64,000 nucleotides of DNA from Planctomycetes bacterium ADurb.Bin069 (GTDB lineage: Bacteria; Planctomycetota; UBA8108; UBA8890; UBA8898). The notes below the pieces were generated by a model. That model made no database searches. It saw only the letters and a list, made by a program, of their open reading frames with translations, and was not told where the DNA came from. The position numbers were made by a program, and so were the translations under genes. This document shows positions 1 to 8,244 of this stretch, piece after piece. How positions within the stretch are numbered: position 1 is the first letter of the stretch; each line of letters begins with the position of its first letter. The stretch lies in the NCBI GenBank assembly GCA_002070955.1, contig MWEK01000001.1, positions 206,103 to 270,102 on the forward strand, given 5' to 3'.

Positions 1-1
1 G

Positions 2-589
2 GTCATCAGCTCGACCTTCGACGAGCCGGCCAGCCGGCACATCCAAATCGCCGAGATGGTCATCGAGAAAGCCAAGCGGATGGTGGAGTACGGACGCGAC
101 GTCGTGATCCTCCTCGATTCGATCACCCGCCTGGGCCGGGCCTACAACACCGAGGCGCCCCACAGCGGCCGCATCCTCTCGGGCGGCATGGACGCCAGCG
201 CGCTCCAGAAGCCGAAGCGTTTCTTCGGCGCGGCCCGCAACGTGGAGGAGGGCGGCAGCCTGACGATCCTCGCCACCGCCCTCATCGACACGGGCAGCCG
301 CATGGACGAGGTCATCTTCGAGGAGTTCAAGGGCACCGGCAACATGGAGCTGCATCTGGACCGCCGCCTCGCCGACAAGCGCGTCTGGCCCGCGCTGGAC
401 ATCACGCGCTCCGGCACCCGCAAGGAGGAGTTGCTCCTCGACCCCGAGGAACTGAAGCGGGTCTGGGTGCTCCGGAAAATCCTGAACGAGATGAATTCCG
501 TCGAGGCCATGGAGCTCTTGAAGAGCAAAATCAAGTCGACGGCGAGCAACGCCGAATTCCTCGTGGCGCTCAACCCCGACAAGGCCTGA
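2..589 (+). CDS. rho: Transcription termination factor Rho, C-terminal part (5' truncated by window edge)
   Basis: Rho is the hexameric RNA-dependent ATPase/helicase that ends transcription of untranslated RNA. The 195 visible residues are the C-terminal part of the ATP-hydrolysis domain. The reading frame is open from base 2 and starts inside the domain with [13 protein letters not shown]. Visible signatures are the Walker B stretch [16 protein letters not shown], the Q-loop/R-loop region [20 protein letters not shown], the arginine-finger region [20 protein letters not shown] and the terminal block [20 protein letters not shown]. The N-terminal RNA-binding domain lies left of the window. 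It faces the pseudopilin operon convergently, with a GC-rich hairpin just after its stop. Family identity is very secure. Confidence 0.97.
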   Translation, partial: VISSTFDEPASRHIQIAEMVIEKAKRMVEYGRDVVILLDSITRLGRAYNTEAPHSGRILSGGMDASALQKPKRFFGAARNVEEGGSLTILATALIDTGSRMDEVIFEEFKGTGNMELHLDRRLADKRVWPALDITRSGTRKEELLLDPEELKRVWVLRKILNEMNSVEAMELLKSKIKSTASNAEFLVALNPDKA

Positions 590-591
590 AC

Positions 592-615
592 CGCGGGGCG
601 GCCGCGAGCCCCGCG
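592..615. terminator. GC-rich hairpin between convergent rho and pseudopilin genes
   Basis: An 8-bp perfect stem (592-599 with 608-615, core GCGGGGC/GCCCCGC) encloses an 8-nt loop, three bases after the rho stop. No T-run follows on either strand, so it is a 3'-end stabilising hairpin or a weak bidirectional terminator rather than a classical intrinsic one. Confidence 0.4.
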
Positions 616-638
616 CAGCCCGCCCGCGGCGCGAGCGC

Positions 639-1925
639 TTACGTGTTCGTCTTGGTCGCCATGCGGATGATGCGCTCCAGGCGGTGGGCCAACTTGCCCT
701 CGCGATCGCTGATAACCATGGTTACGCGCAAGGCGTGGGGCAGATAGGCGGCTTTGTAGCGCAGGCCCGTCTTGTCGTTCCGCCACGAGCTTGTCTCGAT
801 GGGCTCGGCGAAGCTCAGCCGGCCGTTGGCGATGTTCCTGATGGTGAACTCGCCGCCTTCGAAGGGCTGTTGGCTGCTCATGTCGGGCCAGATGTAGATC
901 GTGTCGCCGATCCCCAGTTCCGCGAACTTGAGGTTGCTCACGTAGAAGTACGGCAGCACCGGGTTGCCGCTGGGCATGCGCGGGTCGACCTTGATCCCTT
1001 TCCTGATGATGCCTCTGGGCGGCTTGACTCTGGGCTGCAGCCGGCTGGATCCGTAGGCGAATTCCTTGATATAGATCTCGCCGCCGCCGTCTTGCGTGCG
1101 GTAGGTGGGGAGTTCGACCGCGCCGCGGCCGTAGTCCTTCGCCGGGGTGAACCAGCCCGCCTTGGCCCCGCGGACTCCGGAGCCGGCGACTCCGTAGGGG
1201 TTGCGCAGGTAGTACTCGATGGAGAACTCGACCACGTTGGAGGCCAGCTCCGAAACGTGGGCGCGCATGAGGGATTTCAAGTCCGTTCTGACGAGCGTCT
1301 CGATGTCCCGCTCCATGTACCTGACCACCCTGATGAGCGACAGCTCCGTGCCGGTCGCGACCCGCGCCACGGGCGGCAGGGACGAGCGCGAGTAGGTGAG
1401 CACGGCGCCTTTCTTCGCCGTCGCCAGCAGCGCGACCAGGTCATCGGCTTTGACCAGGCGGTACTCGATGTTGGCCTGGCGCATCTTGCCGCCGAGCATC
1501 ACCGGCCCGCGGAAGTAAATCTCGAAGGCGGGGCGCGGAGTCTCCTCGCCCCGCCGGTCCACTTGGATGTAGTAGCGCTCGACGATCTCGGGCGCCTCGT
1601 GATAGTACGTCTCCGGACCCCAGCCGCCCGCCAGGTTCACCGGGGTGTCGATCTCCTCCTTCTCGTCCCAGTGCCGGTTGCTCTTATCCGGGCTCGCCTG
1701 GGAATCGACGAAGAACTCCATATCGCAAGTGGCGCGCATGCGGGCCAGCTCGTTCTCCATGATCGTGAAGGCATACCTAAGGCGGGAGTAGAGCTCGACC
1801 ATGGCCACGGAGCTGTTGTAGATCCTCGTCGTCGCAACCGCGACCCACATGATGGAGCCCGACAGGGCCATGGCAAGGCCGAGCGCGATCAGGAGCTCGA
1901 CCAGCGTGAAGCCTTTGCGCGTCAT
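639..1925 (-). CDS. PulJ/GspJ-like prepilin-type protein (last gene of pseudopilin operon)
   Basis: This 428-residue protein opens with a class III prepilin leader: a short basic MTRKG, then [19 protein letters not shown]. The peptidase would cut after Gly5 to expose methylatable Phe, with Glu at +5, and the hydrophobic helix would pack into a pseudopilus. The body (residues 40-428) is a large soluble domain, much longer than a typical GspJ of about 200 residues, with no motif I recognise. It is the fifth gene of the operon, three bases after the preceding stop, with a GAGGTGAGCC ribosome-binding site. By order and size it is a minor tip pseudopilin (GspJ/K position). The exact subtype is inferred. 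Confidence 0.8.
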   Translation of the reverse strand: MTRKGFTLVELLIALGLAMALSGSIMWVAVATTRIYNSSVAMVELYSRLRYAFTIMENELARMRATCDMEFFVDSQASPDKSNRHWDEKEEIDTPVNLAGGWGPETYYHEAPEIVERYYIQVDRRGEETPRPAFEIYFRGPVMLGGKMRQANIEYRLVKADDLVALLATAKKGAVLTYSRSSLPPVARVATGTELSLIRVVRYMERDIETLVRTDLKSLMRAHVSELASNVVEFSIEYYLRNPYGVAGSGVRGAKAGWFTPAKDYGRGAVELPTYRTQDGGGEIYIKEFAYGSSRLQPRVKPPRGIIRKGIKVDPRMPSGNPVLPYFYVSNLKFAELGIGDTIYIWPDMSSQQPFEGGEFTIRNIANGRLSFAEPIETSSWRNDKTGLRYKAAYLPHALRVTMVISDREGKLAHRLERIIRMATKTNT

Positions 1926-1928
1926 GGC

Positions 1929-2960
1929 TCACCTCGAGAGCAGAAACGTTGAAGAATAAACCGGCTTGGCCAGGGTGGTGTCCTTCTTAAAAGCCTTGAA
2001 CACCATGACTTTGACCTCGAAGAGCTCGTTCGCCGGCACGTAGCGGCGTCCCTCGCTGCTCAGGTCGCCGTCCTCGAAGGCGCGCCTGATCGCGAAGGCG
2101 TAAGAATACGACGCGTAGGGGTCCTTCACCTGGCCGGCGCTCTCTTGCGTAATCCGCGTGTCGCTCCGAGACTCCGCCGCCAGCGTGTAGAGCGTCGTTC
2201 CGTGAGGGCCCGGCTCCGACACGAGGTTCCCCCGCGAGTCGGTCTCGATGCGCGGGCCGTACCGGTACGTGCGCGTCACCCGCAGCGGCCACTCCTCGCC
2301 GGGGCGCATCTTCTCGGCCCACTCGGCGACGTACTTCTTGTCCGAGGAGTCTTCCTTGAAGTCATCCTTGTCGTCGTCGGCGGCGGCCGGATTGCCGGCG
2401 CCGTTTTGTATCCGCGCGCCGGCCGACTCTTCCGGGTCGCCCTCGGGATACACGAATACCTTGCCGGTCAGGTACGCCCGCGCGCGGGCCTCCAGATCGC
2501 TGTTGCCGCGGTACCCGACGCCCAGTTCGGCGTTCTTGGAATTGTCGATGGGCAGCAGGATGACATTGTCCAGCGCCCACGCCGTTCCGTAGGGAGCGCC
2601 CGCCACGCTGTGGCGCAGCACGTCCTCGGCGTTGGCCGGCACGGGATCCTTGCGGATCTTGTGGTCGCCGTATTCGTGGTGATCGTACACGCCGTCGTGC
2701 TCGTAGATGAAATACGACAGGACGTGCGTGCGGTCGCCGCTCAGGGTGTACGCCACCTTACGGTTCTTGATCGCGCTGCGCAGCGACTCCTCGACCGAAC
2801 GGGTCAGATTGGCCGCCAAGGAGTCGGTGATCGCCTCGCCGCCGACCTTGATTGCCACCGGAAAAAGACTGAGCACCCCGACGATCCCGACCACCAGGAT
2901 CGAAATCGTGATGAGGATCTCCATGATCGTGAAGCCTCGTGGCGTACGCACGGCCCTCAT
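1929..2960 (-). CDS. PulI/GspI-like prepilin-type protein
   Basis: This 343-residue protein has a prepilin leader (MRAVRTPRG followed by FTIMEILITISILVVGIVG). Cleavage would follow Gly9, leaving Phe+1 and Glu+5. The V-G-I-V-G tail of the helix resembles GspI/PilV minor pilins. A long, charged, Asp/Glu-rich soluble domain follows (about residues 35-343). Its start overlaps the preceding gene's stop by 4 bp (ATGA), so translation is probably coupled. It is likely a minor subunit that helps initiate a pseudopilus. The soluble domain is not recognised and is larger than in ordinary GspI. Confidence 0.8.
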   Translation of the reverse strand: MRAVRTPRGFTIMEILITISILVVGIVGVLSLFPVAIKVGGEAITDSLAANLTRSVEESLRSAIKNRKVAYTLSGDRTHVLSYFIYEHDGVYDHHEYGDHKIRKDPVPANAEDVLRHSVAGAPYGTAWALDNVILLPIDNSKNAELGVGYRGNSDLEARARAYLTGKVFVYPEGDPEESAGARIQNGAGNPAAADDDKDDFKEDSSDKKYVAEWAEKMRPGEEWPLRVTRTYRYGPRIETDSRGNLVSEPGPHGTTLYTLAAESRSDTRITQESAGQVKDPYASYSYAFAIRRAFEDGDLSSEGRRYVPANELFEVKVMVFKAFKKDTTLAKPVYSSTFLLSR

Positions 2961-3664
2961 CCCTCCTTGGCGGTTTCCTTGCGCGGCCTGAGATCCGGCG
3001 CCCCTTCCGCAATCCGCGTGTCCACGTTGCCGGTGGCGCGGATGTCGATCCAGCCGTGGGTGTCGTTGCTATCCTCCGCGACGATAATGTCGGCATCGAC
3101 GGGCGGCGTGGCCCAGAACCCCACCGAGAGTATGTCGCCCGGCCCGTCCGCCGAGCCGAACTCCACGGTGCCCTCGCTCTTGAACAGCAGATAGACCGGC
3201 ACGCCCTCGAAGACGCGCCCCAGGAGCACGGTCTTGGCCGCCAGCGGCTTGGTCCAGTCCTGCGCCACGGCGGCCGCCGACGGCAAATCGCTCGCGAGCA
3301 GGTCGGGCGCGTTGGGGGCGTGCTTCACCAGCACGTCGGCGAAACGGAAGGCGATGGTCATCTTGGTTTTCTCGACGTCGTCGGCGAAGTAGGGGAAGAA
3401 CTCCGGCGGCTCCGGCCGCGTGGAAATGAACACCATCCGGTCATGGAGAAAGAATGCGTACACGTCGAGCTGCTTGGTGATGGCCTTCATGCGGGCCGAG
3501 AGCAGACCGCGCGCCAGCCTGCCCGTTACGGCCTTCACCTTCTTGCCGGACATGAACCTGGCGATCACCGGCGCCGCAAACCCAAACATGATCACGATAA
3601 TCGACACGACGACGAGAATCTCGACCAGCGTGAATCCGGGACGGCCTCCTTCTCGGCGGATCAT
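2957..3664 (-). CDS. GspH-like prepilin-type protein
   Basis: This is a 235-residue prepilin-like protein. The start at 3664 was chosen because it gives a leader of normal length (MIRREGGRPG, then FTLVEILVVVSIIVIMFGFA) and overlaps the upstream stop by 4 bp (ATGA). An in-frame upstream Met would add 36 unlikely residues. The processed protein begins with Phe and has Glu+5. The following domain (about 40-235) is compact, as in GspH/FimT minor pseudopilins. Third in the five-gene operon, it would insert in the inner membrane by its N-terminal helix before assembly. The assignment as H-type rests on length and operon order, not on a specific motif. Confidence 0.8.
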   Translation of the reverse strand: MIRREGGRPGFTLVEILVVVSIIVIMFGFAAPVIARFMSGKKVKAVTGRLARGLLSARMKAITKQLDVYAFFLHDRMVFISTRPEPPEFFPYFADDVEKTKMTIAFRFADVLVKHAPNAPDLLASDLPSAAAVAQDWTKPLAAKTVLLGRVFEGVPVYLLFKSEGTVEFGSADGPGDILSVGFWATPPVDADIIVAEDSNDTHGWIDIRATGNVDTRIAEGAPDLRPRKETAKEG

Positions 3665-4380
3665 GGTCCCTTCTTCCCCGGCGGCTGCCAGTTGCCGATG
3701 GTTTCCCGGAGCAAGGCCGCCGCATCTTCCTCGCGCTCCGGGGCCTCGTGTCCATGGCGGCCGTGCGACCACACATCGTAGCGCCCTGGATTCTGCCCTG
3801 TCCCCGCCTCCGCGACCGCGACGCCGGGCACATCGCGCGGGTCGGGCCCGTGGTATTCGGGCGGCACCAGATGCACATCCGGCGTGTTTTGCGGACTATA
3901 GGAATCATCCCCCTCGAGCCGGTCATAGTGCAGCGGCCCCCCCCATGCATCGGTGATCTCGGCCACATCGGCGCTGTCGCCGGGGACGCGCACCAGCTCC
4001 GACTCCTTGAGCCCCCGCATCACCGGGGAATCGTAGCGCTCGACGACGACCTTGCCGCCCGCGCCCTGCTTGATGACCTGGAGCGGGCGGCCGAGAAACT
4101 CGTACAGGCACGCCGCGGAGCGGATCTCGAGGCCGCCCTCCCGCGTCGTCACCGGCGCATCGAATCCGTCGGGGGGGCAGAACCCCGTCAGATCCTTGTA
4201 CTTATCGATGGAAAGATCGATGCGATCGAGCAGCGTCCGCGTGGAAGCCTCGTAGGCGCGGTGGCTCAGATTCAGCGTCAACGCCACCAGCGCCGTCACT
4301 AAAAACGTCATCAAGGAGATGACGACCAGGATCTCCAGCAGGGTGAAGCCCCCGCGGTCACCAGTTGCCGATATCGTCAT
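3661..4380 (-). CDS. Prepilin-type N-terminal methylation protein, second gene of pseudopilin operon
   Basis: This is a 239-residue protein. The start at 4380 gives MTISATGDRGG followed by FTLLEILVVISLMTFLVTA, a standard class III signal with cleavage after Gly, Phe+1 and Glu+5. It overlaps the end of the GspG-like gene by 23 bp, and its stop overlaps the next start (ATGA). Residues 30-239 form a soluble domain of unknown fold, with a mention-worthy FCPPDGFD segment near residue 60 that resembles the G-type pilin loop spacing. It is probably another pseudopilin of the G/H class. It is acidic, and no cysteine pair typical of type IVa pilins is evident. Confidence 0.8.
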   Translation of the reverse strand: MTISATGDRGGFTLLEILVVISLMTFLVTALVALTLNLSHRAYEASTRTLLDRIDLSIDKYKDLTGFCPPDGFDAPVTTREGGLEIRSAACLYEFLGRPLQVIKQGAGGKVVVERYDSPVMRGLKESELVRVPGDSADVAEITDAWGGPLHYDRLEGDDSYSPQNTPDVHLVPPEYHGPDPRDVPGVAVAEAGTGQNPGRYDVWSHGRHGHEAPEREEDAAALLRETIGNWQPPGKKGP

Positions 4381-4921
4381 TGCCCTTACCCTCGGTGCCC
4401 AGCACCGTGTCGTCCTCGGCGTTTTTGCCCTTGGAGTACAGGTCCATTCCATCGCGGTTGCGCATCCAGATCTCCTTGCGCTGCTTGGACTCGTTCTCCC
4501 GGGCGATGTAGATCTCACCCCACGGGTCGACGACGACGATCTCGGTGTCCGGATCGGCGCGCTCTTCGGCGGTGAGCGGCCTGGTTCGATCTCCGTCCAT
4601 GACGACCTGATCCGCCTCGTTGATCCTGACGAGCCCCTTCCTGACGAGGAGCGTCACGACGGCCGCGATCACGTTGGAAGCCGGATCTTCGGGATCCGCC
4701 GGCGCATCGAAACCCGGGTAGTAGCCCGCGTCCTCGCGGTACACCCGCAGGCCGTTGTCCAGGGCGTTGACCATGGCCTTCGCGGCGGCGTTGCTCGCCC
4801 TGTCCCGGACCAGACTGATGCCTCCCAAGACCAGACTGGCGAGAATGCCGATGATCAGAATGACGATGAGAAGCTCGATAAGCGTGAAGCCCCATCCAAA
4901 CCGGCGTGTCATGTGCGTCAT
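4358..4921 (-). CDS. GspG-like major pseudopilin, first gene of operon
   Basis: This 187-residue protein has the clearest type II pseudopilin signature of the set: a short leader, then GFTLIELLIVILIIGILAS, with Glu+5 after cleavage at Gly. The G-type C-terminal pattern follows, with AKAMVNALDNGLRVYREDAGYYPGF near residues 50-75 and VVDPWGEIYI, close to the GspG D.WG..Y motif that helps bind calcium. The start at 4921 is supported by AAGGAG nine bases upstream. The family is usually about 140 residues, so this one carries an insertion. It would be the main rod subunit. No GspD, E, F or prepilin peptidase gene is nearby. Confidence 0.85.
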   Translation of the reverse strand: MTHMTRRFGWGFTLIELLIVILIIGILASLVLGGISLVRDRASNAAAKAMVNALDNGLRVYREDAGYYPGFDAPADPEDPASNVIAAVVTLLVRKGLVRINEADQVVMDGDRTRPLTAEERADPDTEIVVVDPWGEIYIARENESKQRKEIWMRNRDGMDLYSKGKNAEDDTVLGTEGKGNDDIGNW

Positions 4922-5022
4922 CGCTGCCCACTCCTTACGTTCAAATGCCCTGCGCGGCGAGCCGTTTTCCCGCCGAGGAGCCGGTCGCAAAGGTCACGCT
5001 CGCAGGCGCGGCGCAGGAACCA

Positions 5023-5063
5023 AAAGCGCGGAAACCGCTTCGCCCGCGGTTCTTGCGCGCTTT
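5023..5063. repeat. Interrupted palindrome in pseudopilin leader
   Basis: Two nested arm pairs, AAAGCGCG/CGCGCTTT (5023-5030, 5056-5063) and AACCGC/GCGGTT (5033-5038, 5046-5051), surround a 7-nt centre. On the minus strand it would form a stable hairpin after the accC stop and inside the predicted pseudopilin leader. There is no T-run, so it could be an RNA stability or processing hairpin or a weak terminator for accC. Confidence 0.5.
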
Positions 5064-5141
5064 CCGCTCCGACGACGCGGTCGCCGGGCTTCGCAGCCGG
5101 TTGCTCCCGAGGCGGGCGTTTGCGCCAGGCTCGAAGAGTCA

Positions 5142-5170
5142 AGTATAAGCTTGCGCCTGCTCCGAGGCAA
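5142..5170 (-). promoter_or_regulatory. Predicted sigma70-type promoter for pseudopilin operon
   Basis: On the minus strand TTGCCT (5165-5170) and TATACT (5142-5147) are separated by exactly 17 bases. They match four and five of six consensus positions. Transcription would start near 5135. Confidence 0.5.
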
Positions 5171-5288
5171 CCGGCGCCTGCCGCGCGCGCCGATCTCCCG
5201 CCGCGGCGCGGACATCCGCAAGGATGGACGGGCGCCGAGGGCGAGCGTTGCAGTCAAATCCGCGGCCGGAGCGCGCCGCGGAACGGCC

Positions 5289-6638
5289 TCAGGGCATGAA
5301 GTACTCCTGGATGAACCCAGTATCCACCTGCCCCTTGACGTAGTTCGGGTGGGCCATGATCTCGCGGATGAGCGGGATCGTCGTCTTGACGCCCTCGACG
5401 GTGAATTCCGCCAGCGCCCGGCGCATGGTGGCGATCGCCTCCTGGCGCGTCGGCCGGTGCACGATCAGCTTGGCGATCATGGAATCGTAGTGCGATGGAA
5501 TCGCGTAACCGCCATGCACGTGGGTGTCGACGCGGACGCCGACGCCTCCGGGGAGGATCAGGCGCTGGATGACGCCGGGATTGGGCTTGAAGTCGTTGAA
5601 AGGGTCCTCGGCGTTGATCCGGACTTCGATGGCGCAGCCCCGCAGGACGACATCGTGCTGGGCGAAGCCCAGCAGATCGCCGGCGGCGAGGCGGATCTGC
5701 TCCTTGACCAGATCCAGGCCGCACACCTCCTCGGTAACGGGATGCTCCACCTGAATCCGCGTGTTGACCTCCATGAAGAAAACATCGCCGGTGCGCGGGT
5801 CGAAGAGGAACTCGACCGTGCCCGCGTTGCGGTACCCGGCGGCTTCGGCCAGGCGGCAGGCGTAGCCGCCGACCTTCTGGCGCAGCTCCGCGGTCATGAC
5901 GGGCGACGGGCTCTCCTCGATCAGCTTCTGGTGGCGGCGCTGCAGGCTGCAGTCGCGCTCCCCCAGGTGGACCACATGCCCGTAGTGATCCGCGAGGATC
6001 TGGATCTCGATGTGGCGCGGGTTCTCCAGGTACCGCTCGACGTACACCTCCGGCGAGCCGAAGGCTTTTTCCGCCTCGACGCAGGCGGACTGGAAGTTCT
6101 GCGTGAACACCCCGGGATCCCTGACCACACGCATGCCGCGCCCGCCGCCGCCCGCCGCCGCCTTGATCATCACGGGAAACCCGATCTCGGCGGCCAAGCG
6201 CAGCGCGTCGTCCTCGTCGGCCACCGAGCTGGTGCCGGCCAGGAGCGGAATGCCGTTCTCCGCGGCGAGAGCCCGGGCGCGCGCCTTGTCCCCGAGGAGC
6301 CGGATGTTGTCGGCGCGGGGGCCGATCAGCGTCAGGTGGCAGCGCTCGCAGATCTCGGCGAACTCGGCGTTCTCCGCCAGAAAGCCGTAGCCGGGATGGA
6401 TCGCATCGGCGCCGGAGATCTCCGCCGCGCTGATGATCCGCGCAATGTCCAGGTAGCTGCCGGCGCTGGGCGCGGGGCCGATGCACACCGTGGAGTCGGC
6501 GAGCTGGAGGTAGGCGGCGCCGCGGTCGGCCTCGGAGTAGACGGCCACGGTGCGAATGCCCAGCTCGCGCGCCGCGCGCAGGATCCGCAGCGCGATCTCG
6601 CCGCGGTTTGCCACGAGGATGCAGGAGAAAGTCTTCAT
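5289..6638 (-). CDS. accC: Acetyl-CoA carboxylase, biotin carboxylase subunit
   Basis: It catalyses ATP-dependent carboxylation of biotin on AccB, the first half-reaction of malonyl-CoA formation for fatty acid synthesis (cytoplasmic). At 449 residues it has full family length. Visible features are the N-terminal lid start SCILVANRGEIALRILRAAR, the ATP-grasp glycine loop AAAGGGGRGMRVV (about 160-172), the EVYVERYLENPRHIE strand, the HLGERDCSLQRRHQK segment, and FMEVNTRIQVEHPVTE with the metal-binding Glu and catalytic Arg. It starts 27 bases after accB, with GAAGG before its ATG, so the two are co-transcribed. The carboxyltransferase genes accA and accD are not in the window. Confidence 0.97.
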   Translation of the reverse strand: MKTFSCILVANRGEIALRILRAARELGIRTVAVYSEADRGAAYLQLADSTVCIGPAPSAGSYLDIARIISAAEISGADAIHPGYGFLAENAEFAEICERCHLTLIGPRADNIRLLGDKARARALAAENGIPLLAGTSSVADEDDALRLAAEIGFPVMIKAAAGGGGRGMRVVRDPGVFTQNFQSACVEAEKAFGSPEVYVERYLENPRHIEIQILADHYGHVVHLGERDCSLQRRHQKLIEESPSPVMTAELRQKVGGYACRLAEAAGYRNAGTVEFLFDPRTGDVFFMEVNTRIQVEHPVTEEVCGLDLVKEQIRLAAGDLLGFAQHDVVLRGCAIEVRINAEDPFNDFKPNPGVIQRLILPGGVGVRVDTHVHGGYAIPSHYDSMIAKLIVHRPTRQEAIATMRRALAEFTVEGVKTTIPLIREIMAHPNYVKGQVDTGFIQEYFMP

Positions 6639-6665
6639 CGCGCCTTCAGATCCCGCGGACGCCGC

Positions 6666-7130
6666 CTAGTCGGGCCGGATCACGAATAGAAGTTCGCCGT
6701 ATTCCACCGGGTGCGCGTTCTCCACCGCGATCTTCTCGATCGTGCCCGCCTGCTCGGCCTTGATCTCGTTCATCACCTTCATGGCCTCGATGATACAGAG
6801 GACATCGCCTTCCTCGACGTGGCCGCCCTCCTCGACGAAGGGGTCCGCATTCGGGCTCGGCGCCCGGTAGAAGGTGCCCACCATGGGGGAATGAAGCTCG
6901 AGCATCCCGGCGGGAACCGCGGGCGCGCCGGCCGGCGCCGCGTGGGCGGGCGCGGCGGGATGCGGCGCATGGGCGTGGGAGACCGGCCCGGCGCCGGCCG
7001 GGTGTGCTTTCCTGAGCCTGATTTTACGGCCCTCCTCGACCAACTCGATCTCGAGCAGGCCGTGGCGCTCCATGAGCGCGATCAGCTCCTTCAACTGGGG
7101 GACGTTCGTGTCTTTTCCGTTCGCCGCCAT
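6666..7130 (-). CDS. accB: Biotin carboxyl carrier protein of acetyl-CoA carboxylase
   Basis: This 154-residue protein carries biotin between the carboxylase and carboxyltransferase sites. The C-terminal lipoyl/biotinyl domain (about 75-154) ends in the usual hammerhead with EAMKVMNEI, Lys118 being the residue to be biotinylated by BirA. The N-terminal segment MAANGKDTNVPQLKELIALM resembles the AccB dimerisation helix, and a Pro/Ala/His-rich linker (about 45-72) joins the two. The start at 7130 was preferred over an upstream in-frame Met because it begins at the conserved helix. It is the first gene of an accBC pair. No convincing promoter was found in the 223 bases before it. Confidence 0.96.
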   Translation of the reverse strand: MAANGKDTNVPQLKELIALMERHGLLEIELVEEGRKIRLRKAHPAGAGPVSHAHAPHPAAPAHAAPAGAPAVPAGMLELHSPMVGTFYRAPSPNADPFVEEGGHVEEGDVLCIIEAMKVMNEIKAEQAGTIEKIAVENAHPVEYGELLFVIRPD

Positions 7131-7340
7131 GCGGATCCAGTCTGAAAATCCAAGGCAATTGCAGAACCCGGCGACGTCGAGACGGCTCGGCGCGGGCCCG
7201 AGCAACCCGTCCGTGTGCGCCGGAAACGGCTTGTAGTCTATCGCGATCCCCGCGCCGGGGCAATAGCCCGAAGGCGCAGCGCTGCGGCGCCCGCGGGTCG
7301 CCCCGGCTTACCGGGGGTGGGGAGCGCGCCGGCGGCGGGG

Positions 7341-7346
7341 TAAACT
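7341..7346 (+). promoter_or_regulatory. -10-like hexamer immediately upstream of the DUF72 start
   Basis: TAAACT ends exactly seven bases before the ATG at 7354, placing the start codon at the expected +1. No Shine-Dalgarno sequence lies in the gap. The -35 region is weak. This is one member of the proposed leaderless set. Confidence 0.35.
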
Positions 7347-7353
7347 TCTTGAC

Positions 7354-8244
7354 ATGCGGAGTCCGCGCGCAACTTCCCCGGCCGCCGTCAGGGTCGGCGT
7401 GGCCGGCTGGTCTTACGAGGACTGGCAGGGCATCGTCTATCCACGCGGGTTGGCCCCCGGCGCCCGGCTCCCCTACCTCGCGTCGTTCTTCGACTGCATC
7501 GAGATCAACAGCTCCTTCTACGCCCTCCCGCGGCCTGAGACGGCCGCCCGCTGGGCCGCGCAGGTCCGGGACGCCCCAGGCTTCCTCTTCACCTGCAAGC
7601 TTTTGAGCTCCATCACCCACAAGGGCTCCGACGAGGCCCTCGCGCCCTTTCGCGCCGCGGTGGAGCCGCTGCGCGCGGCCGGCCGGCTCGGCGCGGTGCT
7701 CGCCCAGTTCCCGTGGAACTTCGAGGACACCGCCGCGGCGCGCGACCGGCTGCGCCGCCTCGCCGACGGGCTCGAAGGCCTGCCCCTCGTTCTGGAACTC
7801 CGCCACCGCTCATTCCTCGAGGAAGGCTTCCTGCGGTGGCTCCGGGAACGCGGCATCGGACTGGCCAACATCGACCTGCCGGCCGCGGCGACGAGCCTCC
7901 CGGCTTCGGACTTCGCCTTCGGGCCGGCGGCGTATTTCCGCTTCCACGGCCGAAACCGCGCGGCCTGGTTCGACGCGTCGGCGGGCCGCGATCGGAAGTT
8001 CGACTACCTGTACTCCGACAGAGAGCTCGCGCCCTGGATCGCGCGCATTCGGCGGGCGGCGGCGGAAGCCCCGGCGGTGTTCGTCATTGCCAACAACCAT
8101 TACCGCGGCCAGGCCCCCGCCAACGCCATTGATATTGCGCATCTCCTCGGCCGCGTCCCCTGCGCACCGGCGCCGCTCCTGGCGGCGTTTCCCCACCTGC
8201 GCGGCCGCGCCGCCGCCGAGCCCGGGGAGCTGCCCCATGCCTGA
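7354..8244 (+). CDS. DUF72 (YecE-like) TIM-barrel protein
   Basis: This 296-residue protein belongs to the DUF72/YecE family, a TIM barrel of uncertain biochemical role. Family signatures are clear: RVGVAGWSYEDWQGIVYP (about 12-29), the EINSSFYALPRPET block (about 50-63) and FLFTCKLLSSITHKG (about 77-91). Later come VLAQFPWNFEDT, the strand LVLELRHRSFL, and near the C-terminus VFVIANNHYRGQAPANAI. Length matches the family. It overlaps the following pseudouridine synthase gene by 8 bp, so translation is coupled, but a functional link is not known. No Shine-Dalgarno is visible, and a -10-like hexamer sits just upstream. Function is not assigned. Confidence 0.9.
   Translation: MRSPRATSPAAVRVGVAGWSYEDWQGIVYPRGLAPGARLPYLASFFDCIEINSSFYALPRPETAARWAAQVRDAPGFLFTCKLLSSITHKGSDEALAPFRAAVEPLRAAGRLGAVLAQFPWNFEDTAAARDRLRRLADGLEGLPLVLELRHRSFLEEGFLRWLRERGIGLANIDLPAAATSLPASDFAFGPAAYFRFHGRNRAAWFDASAGRDRKFDYLYSDRELAPWIARIRRAAAEAPAVFVIANNHYRGQAPANAIDIAHLLGRVPCAPAPLLAAFPHLRGRAAAEPGELPHA

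Larger units (their letters stand above)
4922..5288. other. 367-bp gene-free region upstream of the pseudopilin operon
   Basis: No credible coding frame is present. It holds a minus-strand promoter (5142-5170), which would leave a leader of about 210 nt before the first pseudopilin gene, and within that leader a strong interrupted palindrome (5023-5063). The accC stop lies at its right edge. Confidence 0.6.

Noticed and set aside
7349..7354. Perfect TTGACA overlapping the DUF72 start codon
   Set aside because: It would drive transcription from inside the gene, no -10 follows at 16-18 bases, and it cannot serve the gene itself.
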